Part shown: positions 58,419-64,000 of the stretch, in pieces | How positions within the stretch are numbered: position 1 is the first letter of the stretch | How the letters are laid out: each line of letters begins with the position of its first letter | Source: Rikenellaceae bacterium | GTDB lineage: Bacteria; Bacteroidota; Bacteroidia; Bacteroidales; Rikenellaceae | DNA: 64,000 nt | Reading direction: 5' to 3' | Assembly (NCBI GenBank): GCA_015060115.1 | Contig: SUZB01000002.1 | Location: 1-64,000, forward strand | The notes under the pieces: generated by a model | The model's database searches: none | Told to the model about the DNA's origin: nothing | The model's input: the letters and a program-made list of their open reading frames with translations, nothing else | Made by a program: the position numbers and the translations under genes

Positions 58419-59699
58419 ATGAGAAAGCAAGTATTCTTGGCTCTCAGCGTAGTAGCTATGCTGACAGCATTGGTGGGTTGCTCTTACGATGACGGAGCAG
58501 TCTGGGACAAGTTCAACGAACTCGAACAGGAGATCGACCAAAACCGCGAGGACATCGAGACACTTACAGCCTTGATGGATGCTCTTAGCGCGGGCAAGGT
58601 AATCATCTCGACCGAGACAACCGACGAGGGCGTGGTGCTCACATTTAGCGATGGCTCGAAGGTAACAATTCGCAATGGCGCTAACGGCAAAGATGGCGCT
58701 GACGGCGAGGATGGCAAAGATGGCGCTGATGGCAAAGATGGTGCTGACGGCAAAGATGGCGCTGACGGCAAAGATGGCGTAGACGGTACTGACGGTAAGG
58801 ACGGCAAGGATGGCGACTCTATGTTTGAGTCTGTCGAGGAGACCGAGACCGAGGTTATCATCACCCTCACCGATGGTCGCGTAATTCGTCTGCCAAAGGC
58901 TGGCTCGGAGGGCGAAGGTGGCTCGGAGGGCGAGACATACACCCTGCGCACCCTATCGTTCGAGGATTCGGATGCCAAGTTTACTGGATATACGCTCTAT
59001 GGCGGTGCAGAGATTAACACTTGGAGCGACCTTATTGATGATATGCAGTATGGTGGCTCGTTGACCTACACCGACTATATGGAGGATACATACTACTGGT
59101 ACGACGAGGGCAATACCGAGCTATTCCACTCGTTTACAACACCCCTCTGGGGCGGTGGCCATGTGGTTTCGAACTACATCACCGAGGATTATGAGACACT
59201 CCCTGAGGGCTACTACGGCTGGTATGAGTTGCAGATGTCAAACCCTATCGGTGGTCACAATGGCTCGGCAAACTTTGCAGTACACAACGGTTACAGCGAC
59301 TTCTTCAACTCGCAGATTTACGATGCTTCGTTGCAGACCTTGGAGTTTGCCGATGGCGTAGAGCGTGTTATTGACCATATGTATGTAACAAACACCTGCT
59401 ATGTGCTCAACTCGCTTACCTATGGCGATGGCTTCAACAGCCCCGCAACGGAGAGCACCTATATTAAGGTTGTTGCATACGGCTACAACGCCGCCGAAGA
59501 GGAGACTGGCTCGGTAGAGTTTGCGCTCTGCGAGAATGGCGTATTGGTTACCGAGTGGACAAAGTGGGATTTGTCGCCGTTGGGCAAGGTTGCAAAGGTT
59601 GCCTTTAACTTCTCGGCATCCGAGGACCAGATAGGCTCTTACGGTTTGAACTGCCCCGCCTACTTCGCCTACGACGATGTTGCGGTACGCTGGGAATAG
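58419..59699 (+). CDS. Cobalamin-operon surface lipoprotein (collagen-like + DUF4465-like)
   Basis: 426 residues with a lipobox (LTALVGCSYDD, acidic residues after Cys as in surface-exported lipoproteins). A short coiled coil (25-45) is followed by a DUF4988-like strand region, a collagen-like Gly-x-y stretch (about 90-128; GKDGADGKDGAD) and a C-terminal domain (about 170-426) with WGGGHVVSN, GHNGSANFAVHNGY and TYIKVVAYGYN, resembling DUF4465. First gene behind the cobalamin riboswitch, so probably a surface cobalamin-binding or display protein (inference). A BtuH-type role is possible but I cannot confirm it. Confidence 0.8.
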   Translation: MRKQVFLALSVVAMLTALVGCSYDDGAVWDKFNELEQEIDQNREDIETLTALMDALSAGKVIISTETTDEGVVLTFSDGSKVTIRNGANGKDGADGEDGKDGADGKDGADGKDGADGKDGVDGTDGKDGKDGDSMFESVEETETEVIITLTDGRVIRLPKAGSEGEGGSEGETYTLRTLSFEDSDAKFTGYTLYGGAEINTWSDLIDDMQYGGSLTYTDYMEDTYYWYDEGNTELFHSFTTPLWGGGHVVSNYITEDYETLPEGYYGWYELQMSNPIGGHNGSANFAVHNGYSDFFNSQIYDASLQTLEFADGVERVIDHMYVTNTCYVLNSLTYGDGFNSPATESTYIKVVAYGYNAAEEETGSVEFALCENGVLVTEWTKWDLSPLGKVAKVAFNFSASEDQIGSYGLNCPAYFAYDDVAVRWE

Positions 59700-59736
59700 A
59701 GTTTTGTCGAGGCACAAATAGCCTCAAACAACGAAT

Positions 59737-61440
59737 ATGAGACGATTTTTAGAGTTTATTTTTTTAAGTGTGTTGGCAATCATCACCTCGTCGTGTAACC
59801 GCGACGAGGTGTTGACCGCCGATCTGCCTGAGATTATCATCGAGGGTGATGGCATATATAGTGTAAAGGTTGGCGAGGAGCTTCGCCTTGCCCCCGACTA
59901 CCGCAATTCGGATGGCGCCACCTTCGAGTGGCGCATTGGCAACGATGTAGTGGGCACCGAGCGTGCCTATGTATTTATGGCCGAAGAGGCTGGCGAGGTC
60001 TATATCACGATCACGGTAACTACCGATGCAGGCACCGATTCGGAGGAGCTGCGTATCGATGTTACGGAGCTCGACACCCCCGCAATCGACATTGCGATGG
60101 AGGATATCACCGTTGCTGTGGGCTTCAAGAAGACCATCACAGCCACCGTGCGCAAGACCGAGCACGAGTGCAAGATACGATGGACAGTCAACAATGAGGA
60201 GGTAGCCACCGATGTCGAGAGCATTGAGTTCGAGGCCACCGAGGTGGGCACATACCGCATCGTGGCAACAGCCACCAACCCCGACGGCGAGGCAAGCGAC
60301 AGCGTAACCATCAAGGTTGTCAATGCCGAGGACCTCGACCTAATCTATGAGTTTGAGGCGACCGAATACCACATTACCGAGGGTCGCACACTCATTATTC
60401 GCCCCTCCGCGATTAGCAAGAGCGAGGGCGTAACATTCCTTTGGAAATTAGATGGCGAGGAGCAGGGCGCCGATACAAATATGCCCCACTTCCTCTTTAA
60501 CTCTTCGGAGGTGGGTAAACACACCCTCGAAGTAAAGGCCACAACATATATCAACACCCCTATCGAGATTAGCCACACCTTCAGCGTGGAGGTTATCGAG
60601 GAGGGCAAATATCGCCGTGAGCGCACCGCAGCCTCGGCAAGCGTATTTAGCGAGGTTGTGGAGTATCTGCCCGCACCTGGTCAGTTTATTGGCGATATGA
60701 AGAGTGGCGGTTTCACAGGCGAGGAGCTAACGGCAGAGGATGCACGCGCCTATGCCGAGAGTCGCCTACGCCAGAATAACTGGGTATCGCTCGGCGCATT
60801 TGGTGGCTCTATTGTCGTGGTGTTCGACCACAGCATCGCCAACAACGACGACTACGACTTTGCCATCAAGGGCAACTCTTTCGATGGCTCGTCGGAGCCC
60901 GGTGTTGTATGGGTTATGCAGGATGAGAATGGCAACGGCCTTGCCGACGACACTTGGTATGAGTTGAAGGGCTCGGAGACAGGCTTAGATACTACCTATC
61001 AAGATTATGAGGTGACCTACTACCGCCCCGTATCGTCGGGTATGCCCGTAGCTTGGAGCGACAATAAGGGTGGCAGTGGCACGATAGACTACCTCTCTTC
61101 GTTCCACAACCAGCCTTCGTACTACCCCACTTGGATAACAGAGGATAGTTATACCTTGCGTGGCACACGCCTCGAAGCTCGCAACTACGATAAGTCGGGC
61201 AATGGCTCGATGTGGATACAGCCCGCCTACGACTGGGGCTATGCCGACAACGCCTCGGAGCGCGATTGCATCGATGCCGTAAATAGTTTCGATATCTCGA
61301 ACGCCATAGATGCTATGGGTCAGAGTGTTGAGCTCGACTATATCGACTTTGTAAAGGTGCAGTCGGCAGTGCAGGCTAAGAGTGGCTGGCTTGGAGAGCT
61401 CTCGACCGAGGTATGCAACTTTGTAGAAATCGTAAAGTAA
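59737..61440 (+). CDS. Cobalamin-operon surface lipoprotein with Ig/PKD-like domains
   Basis: 567 residues with a lipobox (IITSSCNRDE). Three Ig/PKD-like domains (about 30-110, 112-200, 205-290) each end in a TxTVTTDAG or ATNPDGEAS-type strand. A C-terminal domain (about 310-567) has NNWVSLGAFGGSIVVVFDHSI, NDDYDFAIKGNSFDGSSEPGVV and DENGNGLADDTWYELKG. Proteins of this plan recur in Bacteroidota B12 loci. Probably surface-located and assisting capture of corrinoids by the BtuG/BtuB pair. Confidence 0.78.
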   Translation: MRRFLEFIFLSVLAIITSSCNRDEVLTADLPEIIIEGDGIYSVKVGEELRLAPDYRNSDGATFEWRIGNDVVGTERAYVFMAEEAGEVYITITVTTDAGTDSEELRIDVTELDTPAIDIAMEDITVAVGFKKTITATVRKTEHECKIRWTVNNEEVATDVESIEFEATEVGTYRIVATATNPDGEASDSVTIKVVNAEDLDLIYEFEATEYHITEGRTLIIRPSAISKSEGVTFLWKLDGEEQGADTNMPHFLFNSSEVGKHTLEVKATTYINTPIEISHTFSVEVIEEGKYRRERTAASASVFSEVVEYLPAPGQFIGDMKSGGFTGEELTAEDARAYAESRLRQNNWVSLGAFGGSIVVVFDHSIANNDDYDFAIKGNSFDGSSEPGVVWVMQDENGNGLADDTWYELKGSETGLDTTYQDYEVTYYRPVSSGMPVAWSDNKGGSGTIDYLSSFHNQPSYYPTWITEDSYTLRGTRLEARNYDKSGNGSMWIQPAYDWGYADNASERDCIDAVNSFDISNAIDAMGQSVELDYIDFVKVQSAVQAKSGWLGELSTEVCNFVEIVK

Positions 61441-61450
61441 GGCTCGCAAT

Positions 61451-62509
61451 ATGAGGTGGTTGTTGTTAATATTTTCGTTGCTCACCGCAGGTTGTATGGA
61501 GTGGGACTACGGCTTGGAGGAGGATTTCGATATATCCACCTCGGAGCGTGGCCTCTTTATCTGCAACGAGGGCAACTTCCAATATGGCAACGCCACACTT
61601 TCATACTACGACCCCACTACCAAAACAGTCGAAAACGAGATTTTCTACCGTGCCAACGCGATGAAGCTTGGCGATGTGGCGCAGTCTATGATTATTCACA
61701 ACGGCATCGGCTGGGTGGTGGTCAATAATTCGCATGTGGTCTTCGCTATCGACCCCACTACCTTTAAGGAGGTGGGGCGTATCACAGGCCTTACCTCGCC
61801 CCGATATATTCACTTCGTTTCGGACGACAAGGCATATATCACGCAGATTTGGGACAACCGCATATTTATCGTAAACCCCAAACGCTATGAGGTTACGGGA
61901 TATATCGAAGTGCCCGATATGACATCAGAGCAAGGCTCTACGGAGCAGATGGTGCAGCTGGGCAAATATCTCTATGTAAACTGCTGGTCGTACCAGAACC
62001 GACTCCTTAAAATCGACACCGAGACGGATAGCATCGTTTCGGAGTTGGAGGTAGGTATACAGCCCACATCGCTCGCCTTGGACTGCAACGGCAAGCTCTG
62101 GACCGTTACCGATGGTGGCTACGAGGGCTCACCCTACGGCTACGAAGCACCATCGCTCTACCGTATCGACCCCGAAACATTCTCTATCGAGCAGACCTTT
62201 AGCTTCCGCAAGGGCGATGCCCCATCCGAAGTGCAGATAAATGGTCGTGGCGACACCCTATACTGGATTAACGATGATATTTGGGCGATGTCGGTGGATG
62301 CCGATAGGGTCCCTGTGCGACCATTCCTCGATAGCCGAGGCACGATATACTACGGCCTCACGGTAGACCCTAAGAGCGATGAGGTATATATTGCCGATGC
62401 TGTGGACTACACGCAGCAGGGCAAAATCTATCGTTATAGCACCTCAGGCGAGCTTCTCGATGAGTTTTATGTAGGTATTATCCCCGGTGCTTTTTGTTGG
62501 AAAGAGTGA
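61451..62509 (+). CDS. BtuG-like surface cobalamin-binding beta-propeller
   Basis: 352 residues with a lipobox (SLLTAGCMEWD). A YncE/BtuG-like seven-bladed propeller: repeated strands such as GLFICNEGNFQYGNATLSYYDP, IDPTTFKEVGRITGL, KDKAYITQIWDN-like and TNIYYGLTVDPKSDEVYIADA. BtuG is a surface lipoprotein that captures cobalamin and forms a lid on the TonB-dependent transporter. Here it overlaps the receptor start by one base (TGATG), as expected for partners made in equal amounts. Confidence 0.88.
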   Translation: MRWLLLIFSLLTAGCMEWDYGLEEDFDISTSERGLFICNEGNFQYGNATLSYYDPTTKTVENEIFYRANAMKLGDVAQSMIIHNGIGWVVVNNSHVVFAIDPTTFKEVGRITGLTSPRYIHFVSDDKAYITQIWDNRIFIVNPKRYEVTGYIEVPDMTSEQGSTEQMVQLGKYLYVNCWSYQNRLLKIDTETDSIVSELEVGIQPTSLALDCNGKLWTVTDGGYEGSPYGYEAPSLYRIDPETFSIEQTFSFRKGDAPSEVQINGRGDTLYWINDDIWAMSVDADRVPVRPFLDSRGTIYYGLTVDPKSDEVYIADAVDYTQQGKIYRYSTSGELLDEFYVGIIPGAFCWKE

Positions 62510-64000
62510 TGCAGACCTTTTTCACATATCGTCTTAGGGGCTTTGCGCTACTTATATGCGCCCTCTTTATGCTCTCCTTGCGCTCTGTGGCGCAAGAGGG
62601 TCAGGCGGGCTATGCCTACCGTGATGGTGAGCACTTCGTAGACATTGAGGGTGTCTCGATTCTCGGCAACCGCCCGATAAAGGAGATTGGCATACAGCAG
62701 ACACCTATCGACTCAGTGGCGCTCAAGGAGAATATCGCACTCTCGATGGCCGATGTACTCACCTTCCGTAGCTCGGTATTTGTCAAGAGCTATGGTCGCG
62801 CAACGCTCTCTACCGTAGCCTTTCGTGGCACTTCGCCCTCGCATACGCAGGTCAAGTGGAACGGTATGAAGCTCAACAGCCCGATGCTCGGTATGACCGA
62901 CTTTTCGATGATTCCCGCCTACTTTATCGACAAGGCAACACTTCTGCACGGCACATCGTCCGTTAACGATACGGGCGGTGGCTTGGGTGGCTCGGTACGC
63001 CTTGCCACAGCACCTGCCGAGAGCCGAGGTTTTACGCTACAATATATTCAGGGCATCGGCTCTTTCCGCTCGTTCGATGAGTTTTTGCGCCTCGGCTGGG
63101 GCAACGACCATTGGCAACTATCAACTCGTGCTGTGGTCTCAACATCGCCCAACGACTTCAAATATACCAACCGCGACAAGAAGGTAAACATCTACGATGA
63201 TGAGATGAACATCATCGACCAATACTACCCTGTGGAGCGCAACCGCAGTGGCTCATATCGCGATTTTCACATCTTGCAGGAGGCCTACTACGACACCAAG
63301 GCTGGCGACCGCTTTGGCATTAATGCTTGGTATCTGAACTCCAACCGCGAGCTTGCGATGCTCACCGTAGACCACGGCGATGATGTAGCGTTCGACAACC
63401 GCCAAAAGGAGCAGACACTGCGCGCGGTGGCCTCGTGGGAGCATCTGCGGAGCAGTTGGAAGATGGGGGCAAGAGCGGGATATATCCACACCTCGATGGC
63501 CTACGACTATAAGCGCGACTTGGGCAATGGCGTAATGGCAGATATGACTCGCTCGCGCAATAAGGTAAACACCATCTATGGCGAGGTCGATGGCGAATAC
63601 TACATATCGTCGAAGTGGCTATTCACGGCCAACCTCTCGATGCACCAGCACTTTGTCGAGAGTCGCGATAAGAATATCATTATACAGAGTGGCGACAAGG
63701 GCATCGTGGGCTATCGTCAGGCGCGTGTCGAATTGTCGGGTGCCGTATCGGCAAAGTGGCGCCCCAACGACCGCTTTGGCCTCTCTATAGTGCTTCGCGA
63801 GGAGCTCTTTGGCGACGATTTTACCCCCATCATTCCCGCCTTGTTTGTCGATGGCGTAATATCGAAGAGGGGCAATATCGTGGCCAAGGCATCTATTTCG
63901 CGCAACTACCGCTACCCCACACTCAACGACCTATATTTCCTCCCCGGTGGCAACCCCAGTCTTAAGAGCGAGAGTGGCTGGACCTACGATGCGGGAGTGT
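62509..64000 (+). CDS. btuB: TonB-dependent cobalamin receptor (BtuB-like), 3' truncated
   Basis: About 497 residues visible; the frame is open to the window's edge, so the rest of the barrel lies outside. Signal peptide ends SLRSVAQ. Plug domain features: IALSMADVLTFRSSVFVKSYG, STVAFRGTSPSHTQVKWNG, GGGLGGSVRLAT. It then continues into barrel strands and SRNYRYPTLNDLYFLPGGN, typical of BtuB/FepA-type receptors. The ATG overlaps the BtuG-like stop. Riboswitch control and partners make corrinoids the likely substrate. Not in the ORF track because no stop is reached. Confidence 0.9.
   Translation, partial: MQTFFTYRLRGFALLICALFMLSLRSVAQEGQAGYAYRDGEHFVDIEGVSILGNRPIKEIGIQQTPIDSVALKENIALSMADVLTFRSSVFVKSYGRATLSTVAFRGTSPSHTQVKWNGMKLNSPMLGMTDFSMIPAYFIDKATLLHGTSSVNDTGGGLGGSVRLATAPAESRGFTLQYIQGIGSFRSFDEFLRLGWGNDHWQLSTRAVVSTSPNDFKYTNRDKKVNIYDDEMNIIDQYYPVERNRSGSYRDFHILQEAYYDTKAGDRFGINAWYLNSNRELAMLTVDHGDDVAFDNRQKEQTLRAVASWEHLRSSWKMGARAGYIHTSMAYDYKRDLGNGVMADMTRSRNKVNTIYGEVDGEYYISSKWLFTANLSMHQHFVESRDKNIIIQSGDKGIVGYRQARVELSGAVSAKWRPNDRFGLSIVLREELFGDDFTPIIPALFVDGVISKRGNIVAKASISRNYRYPTLNDLYFLPGGNPSLKSESGWTYDAGV

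Noticed and set aside
58484-58978. 164-aa Ser/Pro-rich ORF antisense to the collagen-like gene
   Set aside because: It is the mirror of the Gly-Lys-Asp repeats; the sense frame has a signal peptide and conserved domains.

Overview
The window looks like a chromosomal segment of a gut-type Bacteroidota, order Bacteroidales, most like Alistipes/Rikenellaceae (inference). The signs are many lipoproteins and surface proteins of Bacteroidota-only families (DUF4493, PCMD, BACON, fimbrillin-like), the Bacteroidota promoter pattern (TTTG, about 19-20 nt, TAnnTTTG) in front of many genes, start codons without Shine-Dalgarno sequences, and a glutamate decarboxylase plus a BtuG-type cobalamin locus.

Layout. 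0-3 kb: a phage terminase large subunit and a small gene diverge from an S24/LexA-like repressor, a prophage-like remnant or island edge. 3-9.3 kb: tRNA-Leu with tandem structured repeats, lspA-xer-hpf-glycerate kinase, and a convergent M1 aminopeptidase. 9.5-12.2 kb: two tRNA-Pro genes with another structured repeat, and a modular surface lipoprotein. 12.7-16.6 kb: gadB, aspA and a lone phage-type DUF6549 gene. 16.8-26.4 kb: a seven-gene operon of surface lipoproteins and outer-membrane proteins (fimbrillin-like, DUF4493, PCMD). 26.7-37.6 kb: BACON/Fn3-like lipoproteins around mazG-like, engB and prs. 38-47.3 kb: a housekeeping block on the minus strand (rny, 6S RNA, zapA, rimO, ftsY, namZ-like, prfB, cysS). 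47.3-57.7 kb: a very large DUF2723 membrane protein, queG, acyl-CoA synthetase, coaD, lpxD, ruvC and a TlpA-like lipoprotein. 57.9-64 kb: tRNA-Arg, then a cobalamin riboswitch leading a surface cobalamin-uptake operon that ends in a truncated TonB-dependent receptor.

The most unusual signal is non-coding. At least seven structured intergenic elements sit immediately downstream of genes: two tandem units behind tRNA-Leu, one behind tRNA-Pro, and four behind or abutting protein genes (aspA, the BACON gene at 26.7 kb, rny, cysS). Different copies keep the same fold with different paired bases, which is covariation. Several share a core that reads, in the sense of the upstream gene, TGCTC-hairpin-T(C/G)CGCT. 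Their outer stems contain direct or inverted copies of the 3' end of the gene they follow. A second family of long imperfect hairpins, built of 8-9-nt repeats around a conserved GATACCCGACCTCGT loop, lies in 3' UTRs. I do not recognise either family and consider them the best candidates for something undescribed.
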